NCBI GenBank assembly: GCA_002397315.1
Contig: DHAE01000020.1
Coordinates: 138,677-202,676 of the forward strand
Reading direction: 5' to 3'
Length of the DNA: 64,000 nucleotides
Source: Comamonadaceae bacterium UBA4962
GTDB lineage: Bacteria; Pseudomonadota; Gammaproteobacteria; Burkholderiales; Burkholderiaceae_C
Below, piece by piece: positions 8,708 to 18,134 of this stretch. A model generated the notes under the pieces. That model saw nothing but the letters and a program-made list of their open reading frames with translations. It ran no database searches and was not told the DNA's origin. Numbering within the stretch: the first letter of the stretch is position 1; each line of letters starts with the position of its first letter. Both the position numbers and the translations under genes were made by a program.

Positions 8708-9574
8708 ATGCCCCCCGCGTTCCGCTTCTTCGCCCGATGGCCCCTGCCGGCGCTCCATGCGCTCGGTGCCGTGCTGGGCTGGATCGCCTTCCTTGCGTCG
8801 CCGACCTACCGCCGCCGCTTCCTCGCCAATGCCGCGCTGGCCGGCTATCCGTTCGCGCGGGTGCGCTGCGCGGTGGCGCATGCGGGCCGCATGGCGGCCG
8901 AGCTGCCGCGCCTGTGGCTGCAGTCCGAGGCGCCGCCCTGCCGTGTGGAGGGCGCCGAATGCGTGGAGCGCGCCTGGGCGGCCGGCCGGGGCATCGTCTT
9001 CCTGACGCCGCACATCGGCTGTTTCGAGCTGTCCGTGCAGATCGCGGCGCGGCGCTGGGCGGAGCAGCACGGGCCCGTCACGGTGCTCTACCGGCCCGCC
9101 CGACAGGCCTGGCTCGCCGAACTCATGCGCACGGCGCGCGACCGGCCCGGCATCCGGGCGGTGCCCACCACGCTCTCGGGCGTGCGGCAGATGATCAAGG
9201 CGCTGCGCCGCGGCGAGGCCGTGGGCCTGCTGCCCGACCAGGTACCGCCCGAAGGGCAGGGTCTTTGGACGCCATTCTTCGGACAGCCGGCCTATACGAT
9301 GACGCTCGCCGCGCGCCTGGTGCAGCAGACCGGCGCCGCGGTGGTCCTGGCGCGCTGCGAGCGCCTGCCGCGCGGCCGCGGCTACGTGCTGCACCTCGAA
9401 TCCCCCGCCGAACCGCTCTCCGACGACCTCGCAACCGCCACCGCGCAGATCAACCGATCCATGGAACACATCATCCGCCAGTCCCCCGGCCAGTACCTCT
9501 GGGGCTATGGCCGCTACAAGCAGCCGCGCGCCGAGTCCGCCCCGGCGTCCCCCGCGCCCGGAGACGCCGCATGA
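8708..9574 (+). CDS. Lipid A biosynthesis-type lysophospholipid acyltransferase (first copy)
   Basis: Inner-membrane acyltransferase of the LpxL/HtrB family, which adds secondary acyl chains to the lipid A precursor. The catalytic HX4(D/E) motif is H-IGCF-E in LTPHIGCFELS. A hydrophobic N-terminal segment would anchor it. At 288 residues it is normal for the family. The ATG at 8708 gives the typical MPPAFRFFARWPLPALHALG start. Its stop overlaps the start of a second, related acyltransferase (ATGA), so the two are made together. Which acyl position each modifies cannot be told. Confidence 0.88.
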   Translation: MPPAFRFFARWPLPALHALGAVLGWIAFLASPTYRRRFLANAALAGYPFARVRCAVAHAGRMAAELPRLWLQSEAPPCRVEGAECVERAWAAGRGIVFLTPHIGCFELSVQIAARRWAEQHGPVTVLYRPARQAWLAELMRTARDRPGIRAVPTTLSGVRQMIKALRRGEAVGLLPDQVPPEGQGLWTPFFGQPAYTMTLAARLVQQTGAAVVLARCERLPRGRGYVLHLESPAEPLSDDLATATAQINRSMEHIIRQSPGQYLWGYGRYKQPRAESAPASPAPGDAA

Positions 9575-10443
9575 CGGCGGGCCGCATCAACACCGCCGTG
9601 ATGCGCGTGCTCGCGCGCCTGCCGCTGCCCGTGCTGCGCGGGCTGGGCTGGGTGCTGGGCCAGGTGCTCTACGTGCTCGCCAAGCCCCGCCGCAAGGTAA
9701 CGCTGCGCAATCTCGAACTCTGCTTCCCAGAGGCCAGCCCTGCGCAGCGCCGGGCCTGGGCACGCGAGACCTTCGTGCGTTTCTGCCAGGCCTGGCTGGA
9801 CCGCAGCTGGCTCTGGATGGCGCCGCGCTCGGTGGTGGAAAAGCGCCTGGAGTTCCACGGCGCGCTGAACGAGCTGGAGGGCGACACGCCCACGATCATC
9901 TTCGCGCCGCACTTCCTGGGCATGGACGCGGCCGGCACGGCGCTCACGCTGCAGACCGACCGGGCGTTCACGTCGATCTTCACGCCCCATCCCGATCCGG
10001 ACATCGACGCCTGGCTGTTCGCCGGCCGCCAGCGCTTCGGCAACGTGCGCATGCTCAACCGGGCCGATGGGGTGAAGCCGATCCTGAGCGGGCTGCGCAA
10101 GGGCGGGCTGCTCTACCTGCTGCCGGACATGGATTTCGGGCCCAACGATTCGCTGTTCGTGCCGTTCTACGGCATGTCGGCGGCCACCATCACCTCGCTG
10201 TCGCGCTTCGCGCGGCTGGGGCGGGCCAAGGTGGTGCCGCTCATCGGCCGCATCACGCCGCGCGGCTACCGCGCCGAGATGATGCCGGCCTGGCAGAACT
10301 ATCCCACCGACGATCTGGAAGCCGACACCGCCCGCATGAACCGCGAGCTGCAGCAGTGGATCGACACCATGCCCGGCCAGTACTACTGGGTGCACCGGCG
10401 CTTCAAGTCGCGCCCGCCGGGCGAGCCGCCGGTCTACCGCTAG
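9571..10443 (+). CDS. Lipid A biosynthesis-type lysophospholipid acyltransferase (second copy)
   Basis: Second LpxL/LpxM-family acyltransferase, 290 residues, with the catalytic motif H-FLGM-D in FAPHFLGMDAAG and the conserved LRNLELCFPEAS segment. Its start codon overlaps the stop of the first copy by four bases, so the pair is translationally coupled. The two proteins share family motifs but are clearly diverged, which suggests that one acts on an earlier and one on a later intermediate. E. coli LpxL and LpxM divide the work in this way. Confidence 0.88.
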   Translation: MTAGRINTAVMRVLARLPLPVLRGLGWVLGQVLYVLAKPRRKVTLRNLELCFPEASPAQRRAWARETFVRFCQAWLDRSWLWMAPRSVVEKRLEFHGALNELEGDTPTIIFAPHFLGMDAAGTALTLQTDRAFTSIFTPHPDPDIDAWLFAGRQRFGNVRMLNRADGVKPILSGLRKGGLLYLLPDMDFGPNDSLFVPFYGMSAATITSLSRFARLGRAKVVPLIGRITPRGYRAEMMPAWQNYPTDDLEADTARMNRELQQWIDTMPGQYYWVHRRFKSRPPGEPPVYR

Positions 10444-10497
10444 CCCGCACGCGGAGAAACGGCTGCCCGCGGCTGCCGCGCCGGCCGGACGAGGGGT

Positions 10498-11427
10498 TCA
10501 AGGCGCTGTGGAGGCATCTCCGAGAAATTCCCCGATCTCGCGCGCCACGCGTTCCGGCTGCTCGTGCACGATCCAGTGCGACGCGCCCGGCACCGTGCGC
10601 AACCGCAGCGACGGCACCCAGCGCTCCAGGCCATGGAGCAGGCCCGGCCGCAGCGCGGGATCGTCCAAGCCCCAGATGACCAGCGTCGGCATGCCGATGG
10701 AGAGCATGCTGTCGGGCAGCTCGACGCCTGCCGCGTGCGCCTCGCCCTCGCGCGGCGGGCGCAGGGGACTCGCGCGGTAGTAGTTGCACGGGCCCGTCAG
10801 CCCTTCGTCCCAGGTGGCGCGGTAGCGACCCTGCAGTTCGGGCGTAAGCCAGTCGGGCGCGCTGCCATCGGGGCGGTTGAAGAACCCGAACAGCCGGCGG
10901 TAGCCGTCCTGCGCCAGCAGCGTCTCGGCGTCCTTGCGGCAGAGGAAATGCATGTACTCGCTCGCCTGCTGTTGCTCGGGACTCTGCCGCAGTTCCCGCA
11001 GGAAGGTGCCGGGGTGGGGTGAATTCACGATCACCAGGCGTTCCAGCAGATCGGGCCGCTGGTTCGCCAGGTTCCATGCGACCGCGCCGCCCCAGTCGTG
11101 CGCGACGAGCGCCGCGAGCCGGCCGCCCGCGTCCGCCGGGCCGCATTCGGCCTCGATCAGCGCCACCAGGTCCTGCACGAGGTGCTTGGCACGGTACGAC
11201 TCCACGGCCTGCGGGCTGCTGGAGGGCGCGAAACCGCGCAGGAAGGGCGCGACGCAGCGGTAGCCGCCGTTCTCGGGTCGCGAGAAATGCTCCAGCATCC
11301 CGTCCCAGATGAACGCGCCTTCGGGGAACCCGTGGAGGAACAGGAGCACCGGGCGGCCGGGCACGCCGCGCGTGCGGCAGTGCAGGGTGATGCCGTGGGG
11401 CAGCGGATGGAGCGTGGTGTCGGTCAT
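10498..11427 (-). CDS. Alpha/beta hydrolase of the epoxide hydrolase / haloalkane dehalogenase group
   Basis: The 309-residue cytoplasmic hydrolase has an aspartate nucleophile in AHDWGGAVAW, the oxyanion-hole motif HGFPEG near the N-terminus, the acid in WGLDDPAL and the histidine in GASHWI. Tyrosines in the lid segment (YMHF, NYYRAS) resemble the epoxide-activating pair of epoxide hydrolases. A substrate cannot be predicted. It is convergent with the acyltransferase pair and followed upstream, on the same strand, by engB after a 46-base gap. Confidence 0.83.
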   Translation of the reverse strand: MTDTTLHPLPHGITLHCRTRGVPGRPVLLFLHGFPEGAFIWDGMLEHFSRPENGGYRCVAPFLRGFAPSSSPQAVESYRAKHLVQDLVALIEAECGPADAGGRLAALVAHDWGGAVAWNLANQRPDLLERLVIVNSPHPGTFLRELRQSPEQQQASEYMHFLCRKDAETLLAQDGYRRLFGFFNRPDGSAPDWLTPELQGRYRATWDEGLTGPCNYYRASPLRPPREGEAHAAGVELPDSMLSIGMPTLVIWGLDDPALRPGLLHGLERWVPSLRLRTVPGASHWIVHEQPERVAREIGEFLGDASTAP

Positions 11428-11473
11428 GCGCGTGGTGCGGTGGTCCGCCCGCGCGGCATGTCCACGCGGGGCG

Positions 11474-12229
11474 TCAGGGGGCCTCGGAATCCTCGGGGCC
11501 GGGCGCGGGTTCGGCGGGGCCCGGCTCCTGCGCGGCGCTGTCGCCGGCCGGGGCCGTGCCCTGGGGGTGCGACCACTGCCACAGCAGTTGCGCCACCTCG
11601 TCCACGCCCTGCTTCTTGAGGGCCGAGAACATCTTCACCTCGCCGCCGCCGGCCTGCAGTCGCGTGATGGACAGCACCTTGGCCTGCTCGGCGCGCGTGA
11701 GCTTGTCGGCCTTGGTGAGCAGCACGAGGAATTTCAGTCCGGCCTCCACGCGGGGGCGCACCGCTTCCAGCAATGCCTCGTCCAGCTCGGTGAGGCCCAG
11801 GCGCGGGTCGCAGAGCAGCACGATGCCCGTGAGGCTCTCGCGGCTCACGAGGTAGTTCACCATCACCTGCTGCCAGCGCTGCTTGTCCGAGCGCGACACG
11901 GCCGCATAGCCGTAGCCGGGCAGGTCGGCCAGCACGGCGTCGGTCACGTTCTGCCGGCCCAGGGCGAACAGGTTGATGTGCTGCGTGCGCCCGGGTTTCT
12001 TGGAGGCGAACGCGAGCTGCTTTTGCTGCGTCAGCGTGTTGATGCAGGTGGACTTGCCGGCATTGGAGCGTCCGACGAAAGCGATTTCCGGAACGTCGAT
12101 GGGCGGCAGGTGGTGCAGCTGCGCGGCGGTGGTGAGAAAGCGGGCCGTATGCATCCATCCCACGGCGAGCTTGGCGTCGGGTGCGGGCGGAACCGTGCCA
12201 GCAACTGGCGCATGTGATGTAGTCGTCAT
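11474..12229 (-). CDS. engB: Ribosome biogenesis GTP-binding protein EngB (YihA/YsxC)
   Basis: Essential-type GTPase that assists assembly of the large ribosomal subunit. G-motifs are in order: GRSNAGKST (G1), DLPGYG (G3), TKADK (G4) and an SALKKQG segment (G5). At 251 residues it is longer than the family norm of about 200, because of an acidic, proline-rich tail of some 35 residues (QEPGPAEPAPGPEDSEAP). That tail is common in related Burkholderiales and is probably disordered. It is divergent from the cytochrome c4 gene, with 92 bases between the starts. Confidence 0.93.
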   Translation of the reverse strand: MTTTSHAPVAGTVPPAPDAKLAVGWMHTARFLTTAAQLHHLPPIDVPEIAFVGRSNAGKSTCINTLTQQKQLAFASKKPGRTQHINLFALGRQNVTDAVLADLPGYGYAAVSRSDKQRWQQVMVNYLVSRESLTGIVLLCDPRLGLTELDEALLEAVRPRVEAGLKFLVLLTKADKLTRAEQAKVLSITRLQAGGGEVKMFSALKKQGVDEVAQLLWQWSHPQGTAPAGDSAAQEPGPAEPAPGPEDSEAP

Positions 12230-12321
12230 AAATGGGGGTTAGCAGGGAGACGCCCGCAAAGGGGCGCATTGTAAGATTGACGGGCTTTGCGGCCCCCCTT
12301 CTACAACACAGAACCCCCGAT

Positions 12322-12960
12322 ATGAAGAAACTGCTCGCCCCCATGCTGATGGCTGCCGCGCTCGCGGTGGCTGCGCTCCCGGCCTCGGCCCAGGCACCCG
12401 CAGCGGCGCAGAAGGCGGGCAAGCCGGATCCGGCCAAGGGCGAAGCCAGCTTCACCGCCGTGTGCGCGGCCTGCCACGGGGCCGACGGCAATTCCTCCAT
12501 CGTCGCCAACCCCAAGCTGGCGCAGCAGCATCCCGAATACCTCGTCAAGCAGCTGCAGGAGTTCAAGTCCGGCAAGCGCAACGACCCGGTCATGAAGGGC
12601 ATCGCCGCCATGCTGTCGGAAGACGACATGCGCAACATCGCCTGGTGGGTGGCGGGCAAGCAGGCCAAGCCCGGCTTCGCCAAGGACAAGGACCTCGTCG
12701 CCCTGGGCGAGCGCATCTACCGCGGCGGCATCGCCGACCGCAACATCGCCGCCTGCGCCGGCTGCCACAGCCCCAACGGCGCCGGCATTCCGGCCCAGTA
12801 CCCGCGCTTGTCGGGCCAGCACGCCGACTACACGGCCAAGCAGCTCAGCGAGTTCCGCGAGGGCAAGCGCGCCAACAGCGTGCAGATGACGCAGGTCGCC
12901 GCCAAGCTCAACGACCGCGAGATCCGCGCCGTGTCCGACTACATCGCCGGCCTGCGCTGA
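12322..12960 (+). CDS. Periplasmic di-heme cytochrome c4
   Basis: Electron carrier of 212 residues with a Sec signal peptide ending at ASAQA and two c-type heme sites, CAACHG and CAGCHS, one in each of two repeated halves. Both halves end in the same kind of LxEF(K/R)xGKR segment, as expected for c4 cytochromes. It probably feeds electrons to a terminal oxidase. The next genes downstream, resB and ccsB, attach heme to proteins like this one. The start at 12322 places MKKLLAPMLM at the N-terminus of the signal peptide. Confidence 0.92.
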   Translation: MKKLLAPMLMAAALAVAALPASAQAPAAAQKAGKPDPAKGEASFTAVCAACHGADGNSSIVANPKLAQQHPEYLVKQLQEFKSGKRNDPVMKGIAAMLSEDDMRNIAWWVAGKQAKPGFAKDKDLVALGERIYRGGIADRNIAACAGCHSPNGAGIPAQYPRLSGQHADYTAKQLSEFREGKRANSVQMTQVAAKLNDREIRAVSDYIAGLR

Positions 12961-13073
12961 TCCCCACGCACCTGCGGGAATTCCGGGAGGCCCCGGCGCT
13001 TGATTTGCGTCAAAATCCCACCGGGTGGCCCCCAGGCTTCCGGAACCAGCCGCCGATAATCACACCCAAGACG

Positions 13074-13379
13074 GGCGGGCACATCTAAGAACGTGTTCAC
13101 GGTCTCGCAGGGGATCGCGTTGGAGCGCAATCGGGATGAGTGGATGCTTCGGATGCGCCGCATGGGCTGGTGCCCATGCAAGCAGTCGGAGCGTTCAATC
13201 GCCCGATTTCGCTCCAACCCGAAGGGCAGTGGTGTGGGCGAGTGGTCTGCGGCGTTGCGGCGCTTGTGGATAGCCCAAGCTATCCACGGCGCACCGCGCC
13301 TTGCATCCCTCCCGCCGACACCGCTGCGCGACCCCTGGGAGACCGTGAACACGTTCTGGCGGATGGCCCGCCTTTTTTT
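13074..13379 (+). terminator. Terminator of cytochrome c4, split by an inserted element
   Basis: GGCGGGC (13074-13080) pairs with GCCCGCC (13366-13372), and after a one-base bulge CATC (13082-13085) pairs with GATG (13362-13365). Seven T residues follow (13373-13379). The two arms are now about 276 bases apart because the 268-base element occupies the loop; without it the loop would be some 8 bases. A shorter local hairpin, GGCGG-5-CCGCC (13358-13372), next to the T tract could still terminate. Confidence 0.7.
13089..13356. mobile_element. 268-base element bounded by 24-base inverted repeats (MITE-like, no coding capacity)
   Basis: The left end (13089-13112, beginning GAACGTGTTCACGGTCTC) is the reverse complement of the right end (13333-13356) at 23 of 24 positions. 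Inside are a 16-base inverted pair (TTGGAGCGCAATCGGG at 13120-13135 against 13202-13217, one mismatch) and two perfect 8-base hairpins (13160-13179 and 13266-13287). No transposase is encoded and no clear target duplication is seen. The form fits a non-autonomous mobile element or a structured intergenic repeat. Only one copy lies in this window. Confidence 0.6.
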
Positions 13380-13454
13380 GCGTCCGGCCCGTGCCGATCG
13401 CGCCATCCCGGCCGCCTTTACCTCATTTCCTGCCCCGCGAGCCTGCCCCAACCC

Positions 13455-15653
13455 ATGTCCGACACCCTCCACGGCCATCCGCCCCCGCAGCGTGCCGCCC
13501 CCGTGCGCGCCGTGGTCGAGCTGCTGTCGTCCATGCGCTTCGCGATCTCGCTGCTCACGGTGATCTGCATCGCCTCGGTGATCGGCACGGTGCTCAAGCA
13601 GCACGAGCCCGCCGTGAACTACGTGAACCAGTTCGGCCCCTTCTGGGCCGAGGTGTTCCTCGCGCTGCGCCTCAACACGGTCTACAGCGCCTGGTGGTTC
13701 CTGCTGATCCTGGCCTTCCTCGTGGTGAGCACCTCGCTGTGCATCGCGCGCAACACGCCGCGCTACCTCGCCGACCTGCGCAACTACAAGGAGAACATCC
13801 GCGAACAGAGCCTGAAGGCGTTCCCGCACCGTGCGCAGGCGCCACTCGCCGGAGAAACCCCGGAAGCCGCGGCGCGGCGCATCGGCGGGCTGCTCGCGGG
13901 GGGCGGCTGGAAGGTGCGCCTGCAGCAGCGCGATACCCCGGCAGGTCCGGGCACGGGCTGGATGGTCGCCGCCAAGGCCGGCGCAGTGAACAAGATCGGC
14001 TACATCGCCGCCCACAGCGCCATCGTGCTGATCTGCCTGGGCGGCCTGCTGGACGGCGACCTCATCGTGCGCGCGCAGATGTGGCTGGGCGGCAAGACGC
14101 CGTATGCGGGCGGCGGGCTCGTCTCCGAGGTGGGCCCGGAGCACCGCCTGTCCGAGCGCAACCCCACGTTCCGCGGCAACCTGTTCGTGGCCGAAGGCAC
14201 CCAGTCGGGCACCGCGGTGCTGAACCAGTCCGACGGCGTGCTGCTGCAGGAATTGCCGTTCTCCATCGAGCTCAAGAAGTTCATCGTGGAGCACTACTCC
14301 ACCGGCATGCCCAAGCTGTTCGCGAGCGAGATCATCATCCACGACAAGGCCACGGGCGCAGCCGTGCCCGCGCGCGTGGAGGTGAATCATCCCGCCAGCT
14401 ACCGCGGCATCGAGATCTACCAGTCGAGCTTCGACGACGGCGGTTCGCTGCTCAAGCTGCGCGCCGTGCCCATGGCACCGGGCGTGCAGCCGTTCGACGT
14501 GGAAGGCACCGTGGGCGGCTCCACGCGCATCGAGCGGGCGGGTACGGGCAAGGGCACGGGGGCCGACGCATCGCAGGCCCTCACGCTCGAGTTCACGGGG
14601 CTGCGCACGATCAATGTCGAGAACTTCGGCGCCGCGGGCAGCGGTGGTTCCGGTGCCGACGTGCGCAAGGTGGACCTGCGCCAATCCATCGAATCCCGCC
14701 TGGGCGCAGGCAACAAGACCGCCACGCCCAAAGAGCTGCGCAACGTCGGGCCCAGCGTCACCTACAAGCTGCGCGACGCGGCGGGGCAGGCGCGCGAGTT
14801 CCACAACTACATGCTGCCGGTGGACACGGGCGACGGCCAGCCGGTGTTCCTGCTGGGCGTGCGCGAGACGCCGGCCGATCCGTTCCGCTTCCTGCGCGTG
14901 CCGGTCGACGACCAGGGCCGCATGGACGGCTTCCTTCGCATGCGCATGGCGCTGGCCGACCCGGCGCTGCGCGAACAGGCGGTGCGCCGCTACGTCGCCA
15001 TCGCCGTGGACGGCTCCCGGCCCGAACTGGCCGAGCAGCTCGCGCAATCCACGCTGCGCGCTCTGTCGCTCTTCGCCGGTGCCGACAATGCCGGCAAGGG
15101 TTCGGCCGGCGCACCGCCCCGCGGCGGCCTGCAGGCCATCTCCGATTTCATGGAAGCCAACGTGCCGGCCGCAGAGCGCGAGCGGGCGGGCGAGGTGCTC
15201 ATCCGCATCCTGAACGGCGCGCTGTTCGAACTCGCGCAGCTCACGCGCGAACGCGCGGGCCTCGCGCCCCTGCCGCAGAACGAGGCCACGCGCGCATTCA
15301 TGACGCAGGCCGTGCTGTCGCTCAGCGACGCGCAGGCCTACCCGGCCCCCATGGCGTTCGAACTCGCCGACTTCACGCAGGTGCAGGCCAGCGTGTTCCA
15401 GGTGGCGCGCGCCCCGGGCAAGAATGTGGTCTACCTGGGCTGCGCCCTGCTGATCCTGGGCGTCTTCTCGATGCTCTACGTGCGCGAGCGGCGCGTCTGG
15501 GTGTGGCTCGCGCCGGGCGCGGGCGGCACGGGAGCGGAGGCCACCATGGCCCTGTCGACCAACCGCAAGACGATGGACGGCGACCGCGAATTCGCCCACC
15601 TCACCGAACGGCTCATCGGGGCGAAGCCCCACCACGGAGGCACTCCCGCATGA
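13455..15653 (+). CDS. resB: Cytochrome c biogenesis protein ResB
   Basis: One half of the system II heme-handling complex that delivers reduced heme to apocytochromes in the periplasm. The 732-residue protein has membrane helices near the N-terminus (about 25-45 and 75-100, LLSSMRFAISLLTVICIASV), a third near residue 195, a large periplasmic domain, and a final helix just before the C-terminus (VVYLGCALLILGVFSMLYV). This matches the proteobacterial ResB layout. The ATG at 13455 is chosen because upstream in-frame sequence runs into the inverted-repeat element. The stop overlaps the ccsB start by four bases. Confidence 0.93.
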   Translation: MSDTLHGHPPPQRAAPVRAVVELLSSMRFAISLLTVICIASVIGTVLKQHEPAVNYVNQFGPFWAEVFLALRLNTVYSAWWFLLILAFLVVSTSLCIARNTPRYLADLRNYKENIREQSLKAFPHRAQAPLAGETPEAAARRIGGLLAGGGWKVRLQQRDTPAGPGTGWMVAAKAGAVNKIGYIAAHSAIVLICLGGLLDGDLIVRAQMWLGGKTPYAGGGLVSEVGPEHRLSERNPTFRGNLFVAEGTQSGTAVLNQSDGVLLQELPFSIELKKFIVEHYSTGMPKLFASEIIIHDKATGAAVPARVEVNHPASYRGIEIYQSSFDDGGSLLKLRAVPMAPGVQPFDVEGTVGGSTRIERAGTGKGTGADASQALTLEFTGLRTINVENFGAAGSGGSGADVRKVDLRQSIESRLGAGNKTATPKELRNVGPSVTYKLRDAAGQAREFHNYMLPVDTGDGQPVFLLGVRETPADPFRFLRVPVDDQGRMDGFLRMRMALADPALREQAVRRYVAIAVDGSRPELAEQLAQSTLRALSLFAGADNAGKGSAGAPPRGGLQAISDFMEANVPAAERERAGEVLIRILNGALFELAQLTRERAGLAPLPQNEATRAFMTQAVLSLSDAQAYPAPMAFELADFTQVQASVFQVARAPGKNVVYLGCALLILGVFSMLYVRERRVWVWLAPGAGGTGAEATMALSTNRKTMDGDREFAHLTERLIGAKPHHGGTPA

Positions 15654-16987
15654 ACACGGCGACCACCACGACCATCACCCTGAGCGAGGGCTATTTCGCC
15701 CGCCGCAACTGGTTCGACTGGGTGTTCGCGGCCATCGTGGCCGCCGGCGGGCTCTACGCGCTGCAGCGCTACGGCGCCTTCATGGACGTGTACGAGAAGG
15801 GCATCCTGCTCGGCGCCATTCCCTGCGCGGTCTGGCTCGGATGGTTCTGGCGGCCGCTGCGCACGCTGATGCTGGCGGTGGCGGCATTCGCGCTGCTGGC
15901 CATCGGCCTCTACCAGCAGGACGGCGCGGGCAGCCTCGCGCGGGCCGACACCGTGTTCGGGCTCAAATACTTCCTCTCCAGCCAGTCCGCCATCCTCTGG
16001 ATGAGCATGCTGTTCTTCATCAGCACGGTCTTCTACTGGCTGGGCATGTTCGCCCGTGGCGAACGCGGCACGCTGTCGCTGCTGGGATCGCGCATCGCAT
16101 GGGTGGCGATCGCCATGGCACTCATCGGCACGCTGGTGCGCTGGTACGAAAGCTACCTCATCGGCCCGGACATCGGCCACATCCCGGTGAGCAACCTCTA
16201 CGAGGTGTTCGTACTGTTCTGCTGGATGACGGCGGCCTTCTACCTCTACTACGAGGAACAGTACGCCACGCGCGCGCTCGGCGGGTTCGCCATGCTCGTG
16301 GTGAGCGCGGCCGTGGGCTTCCTGCTCTGGTACACCGTGGTGCGCGAAGCCCACGAGATCCAGCCCCTGGTGCCGGCCCTGAAGAGCTGGTGGATGAAAC
16401 TGCACGTGCCCGCCAACTTCATCGGCTACGGCACCTTCGCGCTCGCCGCCATGGTCGCGTTCGCCTACCTCATCAAGCAGCAGGCCGGCGAGACGCGCTG
16501 GTGGAAGCTGGCCCCCCTGTGGCTGCTCGGCGTGGTGCTGTGCTTCGAGCCCATCGTGTTCCGCCAGGGCGCGGCCGAGAACGGCGGCAGCTACTGGATG
16601 GTGTATTTCGGCATTTCCGCACTCATCGTGGCCGGCATCCTGCTGGGCCGCCGGCGCATCGCCGCGCGCCTGCCGTCGTTCGAGGTGCTCGACGACGTGA
16701 TGTACAAGGCGATCGCGGTCGGCTTCGCGTTCTTCACCATCGCCACCGTGCTGGGCGCCCTCTGGGCGGCCGAGGCCTGGGGCGGCTACTGGAGCTGGGA
16801 TCCGAAGGAGACATGGGCACTCATCGTCTGGCTCAACTATGCGGCGTGGCTGCACATGCGGCTGATGAAGGGATTGCGCGGCACCGTGTCGGCCTGGTGG
16901 GCGCTGGTGGGCCTCGGCGTGACGACGTTCGCGTTCCTGGGCGTGAACATGTGGCTCTCCGGACTGCACAGCTACGGAACGTTGTAG
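15650..16987 (+). CDS. ccsB: Cytochrome c biogenesis protein CcsB (ResC/CcsA type)
   Basis: The heme-binding half of the system II synthase: a polytopic membrane protein of 445 residues with about eight helices. The periplasmic WWD signature is clear (WGGYWSWDPKETWALIVW near residue 380), and conserved histidines occur in the flanking loops. Its ATG lies inside the resB stop (ATGA), which ensures paired synthesis with ResB. With the c4 gene just upstream, the three form a cytochrome c block. Confidence 0.94.
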   Translation: MNTATTTTITLSEGYFARRNWFDWVFAAIVAAGGLYALQRYGAFMDVYEKGILLGAIPCAVWLGWFWRPLRTLMLAVAAFALLAIGLYQQDGAGSLARADTVFGLKYFLSSQSAILWMSMLFFISTVFYWLGMFARGERGTLSLLGSRIAWVAIAMALIGTLVRWYESYLIGPDIGHIPVSNLYEVFVLFCWMTAAFYLYYEEQYATRALGGFAMLVVSAAVGFLLWYTVVREAHEIQPLVPALKSWWMKLHVPANFIGYGTFALAAMVAFAYLIKQQAGETRWWKLAPLWLLGVVLCFEPIVFRQGAAENGGSYWMVYFGISALIVAGILLGRRRIAARLPSFEVLDDVMYKAIAVGFAFFTIATVLGALWAAEAWGGYWSWDPKETWALIVWLNYAAWLHMRLMKGLRGTVSAWWALVGLGVTTFAFLGVNMWLSGLHSYGTL

Positions 16988-17066
16988 CGCCGGATGAATC
17001 CTTCGGAGGGTTCGGCGCGTATAACCGGGGTCTTCCCTCCCCGCGCGCCCCCACCGAGGATCTTCC

Positions 17067-18062
<996 letters not shown>

Positions 18063-18134
18063 TCCGTGGGACGCCGCCATCCACACGGCGCCTGGGCCGG
18101 ATGCGGCCGGCTGGCGGGTTGCCTGTAGACCTCC

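Larger units (their letters stand above)
12961..13454 (+). other. 494-base non-coding region between cytochrome c4 and resB
   Basis: This gap holds the left arm of a terminator (13074-13085), a 268-base inverted-repeat element (13089-13356) and the right arm plus T tract of the same terminator (13362-13379). The remaining 75 bases before resB show no clear promoter boxes. Frames that stay open across the element have no family resemblance and were not called as genes. Confidence 0.75.

Noticed and set aside
12939..15635. A minus-strand frame of 898 codons crossing the inverted-repeat element and resB
   Set aside because: It is antisense to resB and reads through a non-coding palindromic element, which itself gives protein-like shadow translations wherever it occurs.
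13391..15649. A long plus-strand frame running into ccsB, which might suggest a giant fusion
   Set aside because: The part before 15650 is an alternative frame of resB with low-complexity translation. The real ccsB start at 15650 overlaps the resB stop.
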